From the NCBI RefSeq assembly GCF_002156705.1, contig NZ_CP019893.1:3038001-3102000 (forward strand): DNA of 64,000 nt, given 5' to 3'. The translations under genes were made by a program, and so were the position numbers. The notes beneath the pieces were generated by a model that saw only the letters and a list, made by a program, of their open reading frames with translations, did not search any database and was not told where the DNA came from. Source of the stretch: Natrarchaeobaculum aegyptiacum. GTDB lineage: Archaea; Halobacteriota; Halobacteria; Halobacteriales; Natrialbaceae. Shown here one piece after another: positions 8,130 to 17,063 of this stretch. Every line of letters begins with the position of its first letter. Within the stretch, counting starts at the first letter, position 1.

Positions 8130-9271
8130 GTGTCGGGCACCTCCGCTTCACTCTCCCGTCTCGAGTCGGCGTCCAGCTCGAGGGCAGCGAGCACGTCGTT
8201 GCAGGTCTCGATCGCTCGCCCGGTCTCTGCGTCCGTCCCGCAGGTGATCCGGATGCAGCCCGGGAGACCGAAACTCGAGCAGTCCCGGACGATGACGCCG
8301 CGTTCTTGCATCTCCTCGGCGACCGCGCCGGCATCCCCGACGTCGACGAGGACGAAGTTGCCTTCGCTCGGCCAGACGTGGGCGTCGATCGACTCGCGCA
8401 TCCGCTCACGACTCTCGCGGGCGGTCTCGACGGTTCGCTCGACGTGGTCGCCGTCCTCGATCGCCGCGAGGCCGGCACGGCAGGCCAGTTCGCTCGCTGC
8501 GAAGGGGGTGTTCACGCGCGCGTAGGCCTCGCCCCACTCTCCTGGGACGACCGCGTATCCGAGCCGAAGGCCCGCGAGGCCGTAGGCCTTCGAGAACGTC
8601 CGCAGGACCGCGACGTCGTCTCGCGAGTCGTAACCGTCGCGACCCTCGATCAACGCGAGCGCACTCTCCCGGTCGGCGAACTCGCCGTAGGCCTCGTCGA
8701 CGACGATCAGCGTCTCCTCGTCGGTCGCTGCGGCCAGTCGCTCGATTTCCTCGAGAGCCATCGTCGAACCGGTGGGGTTGTGAGGGGTCGTCAGCCAGAC
8801 GATCCGCTCGCCATCGTAGTGCTCGAGCACGCCGTCGGCCGTCTGGGCGAAGTCGTCGGCTCTCGAGAGTCCGTACTCGGCGACGTCGCCGTGGTGGAAC
8901 CGGGCGCTCATGCCGTAGTAGGCGAATCCGGGCGTCGGAACGAGGATCGAATCGCCGGGCTCTATGGTCGCCCGGTGGAGGTAATCGATCGCACCGTCGC
9001 CGCCGTTTGCGAGCCAGACCTGTTCGTCGGCGACGTCCCAGCGGTCGGCGATGGCGGCGACCAGGTCGGCGTGGGCGGCTTTCGGGTACGAACTGACACT
9101 CGAGGCGGTCTCACGGATCGCCTCCGTGGCGGCCGGGGAGGGTCCGTGCGGGTTCTCGTTCGAGGCGAGTTTGACGAACTCCGAGGGGTCGCGACCGAGT
9201 TCGCGGGCGACTTCCTCGATGCCCCGACCCGCCTGGTAGGCCACGTGGTCGGACAGGTCGCGCGGTTGCAT
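8126..9271 (-). CDS. hisC: Histidinol-phosphate aminotransferase
   Basis: A 381-aa class I/II PLP aminotransferase of histidine biosynthesis that converts imidazole-acetol phosphate to histidinol phosphate. KLASNENPHGPSP is the N-terminal HisC signature. ANGGDGAID, TPHNPTGS and VVDEAYGEF bind PLP, and RTFSKAYGLAGLRLGY contains the Schiff-base Lys. The C-terminus has GCIRITCGT. The start at 9271 is preferred over the longer frame (to 9325) because MQPRDLSDH is the usual haloarchaeal N-terminus and a TATA box at 9296-9301 sits 27 nt upstream, predicting a leaderless message. It is first in an operon with the kinase-like and phosphatidyltransferase genes. Confidence 0.94.
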   Translation of the reverse strand: MQPRDLSDHVAYQAGRGIEEVARELGRDPSEFVKLASNENPHGPSPAATEAIRETASSVSSYPKAAHADLVAAIADRWDVADEQVWLANGGDGAIDYLHRATIEPGDSILVPTPGFAYYGMSARFHHGDVAEYGLSRADDFAQTADGVLEHYDGERIVWLTTPHNPTGSTMALEEIERLAAATDEETLIVVDEAYGEFADRESALALIEGRDGYDSRDDVAVLRTFSKAYGLAGLRLGYAVVPGEWGEAYARVNTPFAASELACRAGLAAIEDGDHVERTVETARESRERMRESIDAHVWPSEGNFVLVDVGDAGAVAEEMQERGVIVRDCSSFGLPGCIRITCGTDAETGRAIETCNDVLAALELDADSRRESEAEVPDT

Positions 9272-9593
9272 ACGCGAGACCTGTTTCCGACGGCTCTTAA
9301 GGGTGCTCACCTCGTCCGTGCCCACAGGACGGGATGGCGCGCCGGGACGGGGCTGTCCGTTACCAGTTCGATCCCGAGACGTATCAACGAGAAACAGTGG
9401 GTTCTCCAGTTTCCGGATGGCTCCTCCATCGTCTCGACGGTGGAAAACGCGCTCACTCGTCCGCCGAACGCCGACGGTCGTCTGCCGAGACGTGGCTGGT
9501 CCAGCAGACGTGTGTCGAATCCATCACGAAACACGTCGAAAAATTCCAAAAGTTCATTACGTGTGATAATGTATTGAATCAGAGAGCGAGTCC
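9272..9593. other. 322-bp intergenic region between hisC and the acidic protein gene
   Basis: It holds the divergent promoters: the hisC TATA at 9296-9301 and a TATA-like GATAAT at 9565-9570, 27 nt before the ATG at 9594. Short ORFs here show no coding character, and I see nothing else in it. Confidence 0.5.
9296..9301 (-). promoter_or_regulatory. TATA box of hisC
   Basis: CTTAAG centred 27 nt before the hisC ATG at 9271, the spacing expected for a leaderless haloarchaeal transcript. It decides the start choice. Confidence 0.6.
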
Positions 9594-10580
9594 ATGACCG
9601 ACAGCACGACCGAGGAAAAAGTGAGCGACGGCGGGGTCGACGTCGGCTCGAGTGCGGAGGAGCTGTTCGGACCCATCGACGACGAGGCAGTGGGGTCGCC
9701 AGTCGACGGGGAAACGGACGACGACGAGTCGGACCTCGACGCAGCCGAGACCCAAGACAGCACGGCCGAAGAGCCCGGCGTCGAAGACCAGACAGCCGCG
9801 TCGGTGTTCGGCCAGCTGAAAGCCGATCACGCCGACGACGCCGACGACGTCCTCGAAGACGAGAGCCCGGAGGACATCATCGCGAGTGCGGACGAACCCG
9901 ACCCCGAACCCGACATCGACGAGGACCTCCGCGCCGACGAGGACGAACTGGCCGATCTCCTGCTTACAGACCGGACGAAAGGCGAGGAATTCCTGTGGAT
10001 CGACACCGGCGACGAACCCAGTGAGAGCGAGGAGTCGACAGCGGCCGATGGCGTCGAGGAACTCGATCAGCCCGACGAGGCGGCCAACGAGAGCTCCGAT
10101 GCCAAGGAAGCAGCCGTCAACGACGAGGAACCCGCCGTCGGGAACACTGACTCCGAGACCGACGGCGCCCTCGAGGCTGCCACTGACACCGCTGATCTCG
10201 AGGACGAGACCGACGGCGCCCTCGAGGATGCGACGGAACCGTCCGATCTCGAGCCCGACGCTGATCAGGCCGCCGACGCCGACGAGGAGCACGACTCGAG
10301 CGTCGACTCGGTCGACGACGCAGCTGATGGTTCCGAGACAGTAGACACAGACGATTCGGACTCTGAAGACGCGAGCGAGACGGACGACTCGGGTTCGGAA
10401 GCGCCGATCGGCGAAGCCGACGAGGACGTCGTCATCACCGACGCGCCTGCGGATGACGCCGACGAATCGGCAGGCGACTCCACCGACGAGGAGCACGACT
10501 CGAGTGCGACCGACACCGACGACGATTCGTCTTCGAAGGGATTGCTCGGTCGACTGCTCTCGAAACTCAACCCGTTTTAA
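9594..10580 (+). CDS. Highly acidic low-complexity protein of unknown function
   Basis: A 328-aa protein dominated by Asp, Glu, Ser, Thr and Ala. Three pieces look structured and may be conserved: SAEELFGPIDDEA near residue 20, ASVFGQLKADHADDADDVL at about 65-85 continuing to EDIIASADEP, and LADLLLTDRTKGEEFLWID at about 120-140. The middle carries imperfect repeats (two copies of ETDGALE followed by Ala/Thr-rich acidic segments, and two of DEEHDSS). The last 14 residues, KGLLGRLLSKLNPF, form the only clearly basic amphipathic helix and could contact a membrane or partner. No enzyme motif is seen. The start is supported by the TATA-like box 27 nt upstream. The family is not recognised. Confidence 0.75.
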   Translation: MTDSTTEEKVSDGGVDVGSSAEELFGPIDDEAVGSPVDGETDDDESDLDAAETQDSTAEEPGVEDQTAASVFGQLKADHADDADDVLEDESPEDIIASADEPDPEPDIDEDLRADEDELADLLLTDRTKGEEFLWIDTGDEPSESEESTAADGVEELDQPDEAANESSDAKEAAVNDEEPAVGNTDSETDGALEAATDTADLEDETDGALEDATEPSDLEPDADQAADADEEHDSSVDSVDDAADGSETVDTDDSDSEDASETDDSGSEAPIGEADEDVVITDAPADDADESAGDSTDEEHDSSATDTDDDSSSKGLLGRLLSKLNPF

Positions 10581-10963
10581 CTTGCTGGCTGGACTCTCGA
10601 GGGCACCACGATGGGGGGCCACCGGTTTCAACTCGATCTGGTCTCTAGTGGCGGTCCACGCCTGAAGTGGTGAGTGAAACCGAGCGCGGGTAACCGGTTT
10701 CACTCATCAGTCGACGGTTGGAACGGTACCAGTAGCCACTGGAGATCAGTGCACACCTGATCGCCAGACGGATCGGCGATCAGTATGAAATCGTTGCCGC
10801 TGTTTCGGTAGCTGGTTTGCTCGAAAGAAATCGACGTTCTGGTGACGAATCGTAGAGAGCCGACGATCGGGTGTCAGTCTTCCAGAAACCGGTAGTTCAC
10901 GCTGGCTATCATACGCGGTGGTTTTTACACTCTACCATCGTAGCGTGTGATGTAATAGCACCC
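10581..10963. other. 383-bp intergenic region with an 11-bp dyad, before EF-1alpha
   Basis: No plausible gene is seen. It holds the dyad at 10671-10706, a related CCGGTTTCA half-site at 10622-10630, and a T-rich TATA-like stretch (GTTTTTACAC, 10921-10930) that probably drives the EF-1alpha gene with a leader of about 13 nt. Confidence 0.5.
10671..10706. repeat. 11-bp inverted repeat TGAGTGAAACC / GGTTTCACTCA
   Basis: The arms at 10671-10681 and 10696-10706 are perfectly complementary with a 14-bp spacer. A further partial copy (ACCGGTTTCA-ACTC) lies at 10621-10634. It lies about 90 bp after the acidic protein gene and about 260 bp before EF-1alpha, so it could be an operator, a terminator hairpin or part of a small RNA. 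Confidence 0.5.
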
Positions 10964-12235
10964 ATGAGCGCAGACCAGCCGCACCAGAACCTGGCCATCA
11001 TCGGCCACGTCGACCACGGAAAGAGCACGCTCGTGGGACGGCTCCTCTACGAGACGGGGAGTATCCCCGAGCACGTCATCGAACAGCACCGCGAGGAAGC
11101 CGAAGAGAAGGGCAAGGGCGGCTTCGAGTTCGCCTACGTCATGGACAACCTCGCCGAGGAGCGAGAACGCGGTGTCACCATCGACATCGCCCACCAGGAG
11201 TTCTCGACCGACGACTACGACTTCACCATCGTCGACACGCCCGGCCACCGCGACTTCGTCAAGAACATGATCACCGGGGCGAGCCAGGCTGACCACGCCG
11301 TCCTCGTCGTCGCCGCAGACGACGGCGTCGCCCCCCAGACACAGGAACACGTCTTCCTCGCCCGGACGCTCGGGATCGAGGAACTCATCGTCGCGGTCAA
11401 CAAGATGGACGTCGTCGAGTACGAGGAGTCGACCTACGACGAGGTCGTCGAGGAGGTCACGCAACTGCTCGGGCAGGTCCAGTTCAACACCGAGGACGCC
11501 TCGTTCATCCCTGTCTCCGCCTTCGAAGGCGACAACGTCTCGGAGGCTTCCGACAACACCGGCTGGTACGACGGCGACGTCCTGCTCGAGGCACTGAACG
11601 GCCTGCCGGAACCGGAGCCACCGACGGACGCGCCGCTTCGGCTTCCAATTCAGGACGTCTACACGATTTCGGGGATCGGGACTGTCCCGGTCGGCCGCAT
11701 CGAGACCGGCGTCATGAACACCGGCGACAGCGTTTCCTTCCAGCCCAGCGACGTGGGCGGCGAGGTCAAGACGATCGAGATGCACCACGAGGAAGTGCCC
11801 GAGGCTGGCCCCGGCGACAACGTGGGGTTCAACGTCCGCGGCATCGGCAAAGACGACATCCGCCGCGGCGACGTCGTCGGTCCAGCAGACGACCCGCCGA
11901 CGGTAGTCGACACCTTCCAGGCCCAGATCGTCGTCATGCAACACCCCAGTGTGATTACCGCCGGCTACACGCCGGTCTTCCACGCCCACACGGCACAGGT
12001 CGCCGGAACCATCGAGTCGATCGACCGCAAGATCGATCCCTCCTCCGGCGAGGTCGCCGACGACGAACCCGACTACATCCAGTCGGGCGACGCCGCCGTC
12101 GTCACGATCCGACCACAGAAACCCCTCAGCCTCGAGCCCTCGAGCGACATTCCCGAACTCGGGAGCTTCGCCATCCGCGACATGGGTCAGACCATCGCGG
12201 CCGGCAAGGTCCTCGAGATCGACGAGCGAGAGTGA
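10964..12235 (+). CDS. tef1a: Translation elongation factor EF-1 alpha (possible paralogue)
   Basis: A 423-aa GTPase that delivers aminoacyl-tRNA to the ribosome. G1 is GHVDHGKST near residue 14, followed by the switch region with [15 protein letters not shown]3 [19 protein letters not shown] and G4 AVNKMDVV. Domains II and III (residues about 225-423) contain [13 protein letters not shown] and [13 protein letters not shown]. Most EF-1alpha proteins have VDCPGH where this has VDTPGH. The ATG at 10964 is used because the in-frame extension upstream lacks conserved sequence. Haloarchaeal EF-1alpha is normally followed by rpsJ, but here the neighbours are an acidic protein and UspA. It may therefore be a relocated or second copy. 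Confidence 0.92.
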   Translation: MSADQPHQNLAIIGHVDHGKSTLVGRLLYETGSIPEHVIEQHREEAEEKGKGGFEFAYVMDNLAEERERGVTIDIAHQEFSTDDYDFTIVDTPGHRDFVKNMITGASQADHAVLVVAADDGVAPQTQEHVFLARTLGIEELIVAVNKMDVVEYEESTYDEVVEEVTQLLGQVQFNTEDASFIPVSAFEGDNVSEASDNTGWYDGDVLLEALNGLPEPEPPTDAPLRLPIQDVYTISGIGTVPVGRIETGVMNTGDSVSFQPSDVGGEVKTIEMHHEEVPEAGPGDNVGFNVRGIGKDDIRRGDVVGPADDPPTVVDTFQAQIVVMQHPSVITAGYTPVFHAHTAQVAGTIESIDRKIDPSSGEVADDEPDYIQSGDAAVVTIRPQKPLSLEPSSDIPELGSFAIRDMGQTIAAGKVLEIDERE

Positions 12236-12380
12236 GCTGGCGTGTGTGATCTCGACTGTCGCCCACACATTACGGAATTGCGAGGGGAAAGCACCGTGCT
12301 TTGGCGCAGGATGAATCTGACTTCGCTCTGGCTCTCCCGTTCGACGCGCCCGTTTCGGGTGGGTGCCGAACTGAACCGAA

Positions 12381-12821
12381 CTATTCCTGAGCGTTGACCG
12401 TCACGACCGGGACGGGCGACGATCGAACGACGCGCTCGGCGACGCTGCCGATGAGCTCTCGAGACGACCCGGTCCGGCCAGCAGTGGCCATGACGACGAT
12501 GTCGACGTCGTTGTCCTCGACGTACGTGAGGATCTCTTCGTGGGGGGCGCCCCGGTCGACGGCGGTCTCGACGTCGTCGAGCCCCTGAGAGTTGGCCTCG
12601 GCGGCGACCTCCTCGACGGCGCGCTCGCCGGCTTCGATCAGCGAGCCGTAGATGTCACGTTCGGTCTCCTCGTCGATTTCGGCGTCGAACGCCGGCGACG
12701 ACTCGACGACGTACTGGGTGTGTAACGTCGCGTCGTAGCGGTTTGCGAGGTCGATGGCGTGCTCGAGAGCAGCGAGTGACCGGTCTGAACCGTCCGTTGG
12801 CGCGAGTACGGTCTCGTACAT
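12381..12821 (-). CDS. Universal stress protein (UspA family)
   Basis: A 146-aa single-domain Usp. The N-terminal VLAPTDGSDRSLAALEHAI and the C-terminal MATAGRTGSSRELIGSVAERV, then SPVPVVTV, form the nucleotide-binding alpha/beta fold. The G-x2-G-x-S type ATP loop is present, so it is probably an ATP-binding rather than a non-binding Usp. Such proteins act as dimers in the cytoplasm during stress. It is convergent with the EF-1alpha gene and upstream of sucD on the same strand. Its specific signal cannot be deduced. Confidence 0.9.
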   Translation of the reverse strand: MYETVLAPTDGSDRSLAALEHAIDLANRYDATLHTQYVVESSPAFDAEIDEETERDIYGSLIEAGERAVEEVAAEANSQGLDDVETAVDRGAPHEEILTYVEDNDVDIVVMATAGRTGSSRELIGSVAERVVRSSPVPVVTVNAQE

Positions 12822-12952
12822 ATCCGAGCATTCGGGTATTGGTAGGAATCGTTTGTGGCTCGACGCTCGCGAAAATGGAGTCCGGCGCTGTCTTCGGTCG
12901 ATCAGTTCGGGTCGGCTTCCACCCGGAGACGAGTTCCGCGGTGAGTCCGGGC

Positions 12953-13825
12953 CTAGCCGAGGAACTCTTCGATGTGGTCGGCGACCTCTTCGGGGGTGTC
13001 GCCGACGGGGACGCCCGCGTCGTTGAGCGCGTTGATCTTGCTCTCTGCGGTCCCGGTGCCGGAGCCAGAGACGATCGCACCGGCGTGGCCCATCCGCTTG
13101 CCCGGCGGGGCCGTGCGGCCGGCGATGAAGCCGGCGACTGGCGTGTCGACGTGTTCGTCGATGAACGCCGCGGCCTGTTCTTCGTCCTCGCCACCGATCT
13201 CACCGCACATGACGATGGCGTCGGTGTCGGGGTCGTTCTCGAACAGCTCGAGGGCGTCGATGAACGTCGTGCCGATGATCGGGTCACCGCCGATACCGAT
13301 GGCGGTGGTCTGGCCGATGCCGCGGTTGGTGAGGTTATCGACGACCTGGTAGGTCAGGGTCCCGGAGCGAGAGACGAGGCCGACGTTCCCTTCCGAGAAG
13401 ATGTTGCCGGGGAGGATGCCGAGTTTGGCCTCGCCGGGAGTGATCAGACCGGGACAGTTCGGACCGATGAGTCGCGTGTCGGTCTCGGAGAGGCGCTTGT
13501 TGACCCGGGCCATGTCCTGGGTCGGGATGCCTTCCGTGATCGCGACAGCGAGGTCGAGGTCGGCGTCGAGCGCCTCGAAGATGGCGTCACCGGCGAACGC
13601 CGGCGGGACGAAGATGACGGACGTGTCGGCGTTTTCTTCTTCGACTGCCTCGTGGACCGTGTCGTAGACGGGAACGCCAGCGGCTTCCTGACCGCCCTTG
13701 CCGGGCACCGCGCCGGCGACGACGTTCGTCCCGTACTCGATCATCTGTTCGGCGTGGAACTTGCCTTCCCCGCCGGTGATCCCCTGTACCACGACGCGCG
13801 TGTCGTCGTCGACTAGAACACTCAT
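12953..13825 (-). CDS. sucD: Succinyl-CoA ligase (ADP-forming) subunit alpha
   Basis: A 290-aa CoA-binding subunit of the TCA-cycle enzyme that converts succinyl-CoA to succinate with nucleotide triphosphate formation. [19 protein letters not shown] is the N-terminal CoA-binding motif, [13 protein letters not shown] the central motif, and [19 protein letters not shown] carries the phosphohistidine (His in RMGHAGA). Length and motifs are normal. Its start overlaps the end of sucC by 4 nt (13822-13825), so the two subunits are translationally coupled. Confidence 0.95.
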   Translation of the reverse strand: MSVLVDDDTRVVVQGITGGEGKFHAEQMIEYGTNVVAGAVPGKGGQEAAGVPVYDTVHEAVEEENADTSVIFVPPAFAGDAIFEALDADLDLAVAITEGIPTQDMARVNKRLSETDTRLIGPNCPGLITPGEAKLGILPGNIFSEGNVGLVSRSGTLTYQVVDNLTNRGIGQTTAIGIGGDPIIGTTFIDALELFENDPDTDAIVMCGEIGGEDEEQAAAFIDEHVDTPVAGFIAGRTAPPGKRMGHAGAIVSGSGTGTAESKINALNDAGVPVGDTPEEVADHIEEFLG

Positions 13826-14970
13826 GCTTCCACCTCCTCAGCGTACTCGACGGCACGCTGGACCGCATCCTCGAGGGTCTCTTCGACCGTCACGAGGTCT
13901 TCGTTCAGAATCTCCATCCCTTCTTCCCAGTTGGTGCCGGCGAGTCGGACGACGACCGGCTTGGGAATCTCGTCGAACTGCTCTAACGCCTCGTTGATCC
14001 CCTTCGCGACCTCGTCGCCGCGGGTGATCCCGCCGAAGATGTTGAAGACGACGCTGTCGACGTTGTCGTCGGAGAAGACCATGTCCAGTGCGTTCGCGAT
14101 GCGCTGGGCTTTCGCGCCACCGCCGACGTCCAGGAAGTTCGCGGGTTCGCCGCCGTAGTGGTCGACGAGGTCGAGCGTAGTCATCACGAGCCCGGCACCG
14201 TTGCCGATGATCCCCGTGTTGCCCTCGAGGCGGACGTAGTCGAAGTCGTACTCGTCAGCCTTCTGCTCGAGTTCGTCGCCGCTTGCGGCTTCTTCTTCCA
14301 TCTCCGCCAGCTCTGGCTGGCGGAACAGCGCGTCCTCGTCGACGTTCATCACGGCGTCTGCGGCGATGACCTCGTCGTCGGCCGTGACCATCAGCGGGTT
14401 GATTTCGGCGTCGGAGCCGTCTTTTTGCTCCCAGAGATCGTAGAGGGTCATGAGGACGTTCGAGACGTCGCGGGCGACGGTCGGGTCGACGCCAGCGTCG
14501 TAGACGGCCTTGCGTGCCTGGTAGGGGTGCATCCCGAAGGCGGGGTCGACGTGTTCGCGAGCGATGGCGTCGGGGTCTTCTTCTGCGACCTCCTCGATGT
14601 TGACGCCACCTTTCGTCGAGACCATCGCGACGGGTTTACCCTCGCCACGATCCATCGTGATGCCGACGTAGAGTTCGTCGACGAAGTCGACGGCACCCTC
14701 GACGAGCACGCGGTCGACGTGGTAGCCCTTGAGGTCCATCCCGAGAATGTCGTCTGCGGCCTCGCGAGCTTCGTCTTCGTCTTCGACGAGTTTGATCCCG
14801 CCGGCCTTCCCGCGGCCACCGACCTGTACCTGCGCTTTGATCGCGACCGGATAGCCGATTTCCCCGGCCGCATCGACGACGCCATCGACGTCGTCCGCCA
14901 GCTGCGACGGCGGCGTCGGAATACCGGCATCGGCGAAGACTCCCTTCGCCTGATATTCGTGAAGTTTCAT
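13822..14970 (-). CDS. sucC: Succinyl-CoA ligase (ADP-forming) subunit beta
   Basis: A 382-aa ATP-grasp subunit. [20 protein letters not shown] is the canonical N-terminus, [17 protein letters not shown] the nucleotide-binding segment, and EINPLMV and [12 protein letters not shown] the active-site elements. Later [17 protein letters not shown] contacts the alpha subunit. The frame is open upstream to 15078, but that part is not conserved. The ATG at 14970 or the one at 14976 (two residues earlier) is likely, because a TATA box at 14999-15004 lies 25-31 nt upstream. It is first in the sucCD operon. Confidence 0.95.
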   Translation of the reverse strand: MKLHEYQAKGVFADAGIPTPPSQLADDVDGVVDAAGEIGYPVAIKAQVQVGGRGKAGGIKLVEDEDEAREAADDILGMDLKGYHVDRVLVEGAVDFVDELYVGITMDRGEGKPVAMVSTKGGVNIEEVAEEDPDAIAREHVDPAFGMHPYQARKAVYDAGVDPTVARDVSNVLMTLYDLWEQKDGSDAEINPLMVTADDEVIAADAVMNVDEDALFRQPELAEMEEEAASGDELEQKADEYDFDYVRLEGNTGIIGNGAGLVMTTLDLVDHYGGEPANFLDVGGGAKAQRIANALDMVFSDDNVDSVVFNIFGGITRGDEVAKGINEALEQFDEIPKPVVVRLAGTNWEEGMEILNEDLVTVEETLEDAVQRAVEYAEEVEA

Positions 14971-14998
14971 AGCCATTCGAACGGGCGTTCCGGCCTTG

Positions 14999-15004
14999 CT
15001 TAAA
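14999..15004 (-). promoter_or_regulatory. TATA box of sucCD
   Basis: TTTAAG on the minus strand, centred 25.5 nt from the ATG at 14976 and 31.5 nt from that at 14970. It implies a leaderless or nearly leaderless message. Confidence 0.5.
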
Positions 15005-15222
15005 TCCTGCCAGTTTCCACTCGCTACCTGCTCGAGGACTGCCAATCGGTCGACATTCGTCGACCGACGGCAGGTCACCAGTCTCGCCAGTATCCGATCG
15101 CCGGCGACCCCGCTCGGACGCGCCGGTGGTGGTATCGGAGGTTGTGGATGAATCCTCGAACGAGAAGACCGGACGGAGGGCCCGGAAGCGGGGTCTGTGA
15201 GGTGTAGCCAGACTACGCGAGG

Positions 15223-15732
15223 TTAGGCTTCGACCCGAGCGACGTCGAGGATGATCTGGTTGCGAGTCGTCTCGATGGCTTCGATCTTGCCGGCGAGTAA
15301 CAGTTCGGAGTTGGGCATCGCGCCGATGGCGATTGCGTCGCCCTCGTCGAACTCCTGAATGGACTGCTGGAAGCGAATCCGCGCGCGGCAGGTGTCCGGG
15401 TTGTGAACGTTCGGAAAGCTAATCTCGTCGACGATGGCGTCGACGCGATCGAACTCGCGTGCGAGAACGGCCATCTCCGGGTTTTCGACGGTCTCCCGGT
15501 CGAGAATGTCGAACCCGGCGGACGTCGGCTGGTAGCCGCCGGAGGGACCTGGAATCCCTTCGACGAGACCGAGGTCCTTGAGGCTCGACATCTGGTTTCG
15601 AACCGTTCGCGGTTCGCGATCGACTTCGCTCGAAATCTCTTTCGCCGGTATCGGAGAGTCCTCAGCCTGATATCGATTGACGAGAACTGTCAAGATACGT
15701 CGTTGACTGTTGGTCAACTCGATCCGTCCCAT
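15223..15732 (-). CDS. Winged-helix transcriptional regulator, haloarchaeal
   Basis: A 169-aa protein. The N-terminal winged helix (about residues 5-75: LTNSQRRILTVLVNRYQ, PIPAKEISSEVDREPRTVRN and a wing at GPSGGYQPTSAGFDIL) resembles the HTH found before CBS domains in archaeal regulators. The C-terminal half (about 85-169) is a small beta-rich domain, ending GKIEAIETTRNQIILDVARVEA, that may sense a ligand. No CBS motif is present. The regulated gene is unknown. It lies between sucC and the divergent prenyltransferase gene with its own upstream region. Confidence 0.8.
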   Translation of the reverse strand: MGRIELTNSQRRILTVLVNRYQAEDSPIPAKEISSEVDREPRTVRNQMSSLKDLGLVEGIPGPSGGYQPTSAGFDILDRETVENPEMAVLAREFDRVDAIVDEISFPNVHNPDTCRARIRFQQSIQEFDEGDAIAIGAMPNSELLLAGKIEAIETTRNQIILDVARVEA

Positions 15733-16013
15733 ACTGTTCGTCCGGGTCGTCGCTACTTTATATCATCGTTGTCCACGCCTGCTCTACCGGATGATAGATC
15801 AGCCGATTCGGCTTCCGGTCCACAACGACCAAGTCTTCGGCTCCGCTATGGTCGATACTCGGATGTCCCCACCAGCAGCCGCCTGTCGTCGATCACCGAC
15901 TCGATCACCTGACCGGCTGCTGCAGACGCCTCCAGACGAATCGACGGGTTCGATACCGTCGATCACGCCACCTCCACCCTCACCACAGCCAGCGCGACCT
16001 CGAGCGATCTACC

Positions 16014-16925
16014 GTGCCTTCGACTGACACCGACGCAGATACCGACGCCGCCACAGACGCCGACGAGGATTCCCGTCGTCACGGCCGGGTCGCCGCGACG
16101 CTACTCCGTGCCTGCTACGCGCTCGTTTACAGCAACGTCTTCATCTCGCTGGCGACCACCGGCGTCGCCGTGACGACGATGCTCCTCACGGATCGGCCGC
16201 TGGAGGCGTTCCCGCTCGCGGTCGTCTTCGCGGCGACGATGTTCGTCTACACCGTCAACCGGTTCACGGATCTCGCGGAAGACGAGCGCAACGTGCCGGG
16301 CCGGGCCTCGTTCACCAGACGGTACGGCCTCGGCTGGCTCGCCGCCGGCGTCGGCATCTACGTCCTCGTCGTCGCGGTCGCCGTCGCACTCGGCCAGCCG
16401 GGAGCGATCTACCTCCTGGCCCCGCTCGTGGCCGCAGTGCTCTACTCCGTCGTCGGGATCAAGCGGGTCCTGCTGGTCAAGAACCTGTTCGTCGGGGCTG
16501 CCTGGGCCTGTATCCCACTCGGCGTTGGCTACTATTACGAGATCCTCCTGACACCCGAGATCCTGGTTCTCGTGGGCTACATTGGATCTATGATCACCGT
16601 CGCGGCCGTCGTCTTCGATATCAAGGACGTCGAGGGCGACCGACGCGAGGGCATCTCAACCGTTCCGATCCTCCTCGGTCCGCGTCGGACGCGCATCGGC
16701 GCGCAGGTCGCGAACGTCCTCGTCGCGGGTGGTGTCTTCGCGGTCGTCGCCGCTGGCGTCGTCCCGACGACGTTCCTCGTACTCTTCGCCATGAACGGCT
16801 ACGTCGCCGCCTACATTCCGTTCGCGCACCCGGACCACGGCCCACTGTTCTACGGCTTCGTCGTCGACGGCGAGCACGTCTTCCTCGCCGCGGTCGTCGT
16901 CGCCCTCGAGTGGCTCGTCTGGTAG
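16014..16925 (+). CDS. UbiA-family prenyltransferase
   Basis: A 303-aa polytopic membrane enzyme with about eight hydrophobic helices. Both Asp-rich motifs that bind the prenyl diphosphate through Mg are present: NRFTDLAED at about residues 83-91 and DIKDVEGDRREG at about 203-214. Haloarchaeal UbiA proteins make menaquinone, bacterioruberin (lycopene elongase) or archaeol precursors. The substrate is not decided by these motifs, and no carotenoid genes are adjacent. The start is a GTG at 16014. The first 30 residues are an acidic Asp/Thr/Ala-rich tail before the first helix. It may be transcribed alone. Confidence 0.87.
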   Translation: MPSTDTDADTDAATDADEDSRRHGRVAATLLRACYALVYSNVFISLATTGVAVTTMLLTDRPLEAFPLAVVFAATMFVYTVNRFTDLAEDERNVPGRASFTRRYGLGWLAAGVGIYVLVVAVAVALGQPGAIYLLAPLVAAVLYSVVGIKRVLLVKNLFVGAAWACIPLGVGYYYEILLTPEILVLVGYIGSMITVAAVVFDIKDVEGDRREGISTVPILLGPRRTRIGAQVANVLVAGGVFAVVAAGVVPTTFLVLFAMNGYVAAYIPFAHPDHGPLFYGFVVDGEHVFLAAVVVALEWLVW

Positions 16926-17063
16926 GGAGTCTGCGAGTCCGCTTCGGCGCTGTTTCCGTCTCGCGACGCGGTCTACCCGGACGCCGTTCGCCCGGGTTTC
17001 GCCTGCTGGTCGAAGCTTCAACCGTGAGCGCAGGCTACGAGGGGTACAATCGGTGAGGAGTCT

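Noticed and set aside
9307-9597. Short ORFs on both strands in the hisC upstream gap
   Set aside because: They overlap the hisC promoter and have no coding-like codon use or motif.
10925-12268. 447-codon minus-strand ORF opposite EF-1alpha
   Set aside because: Shadow of the EF-1alpha gene with no motif.
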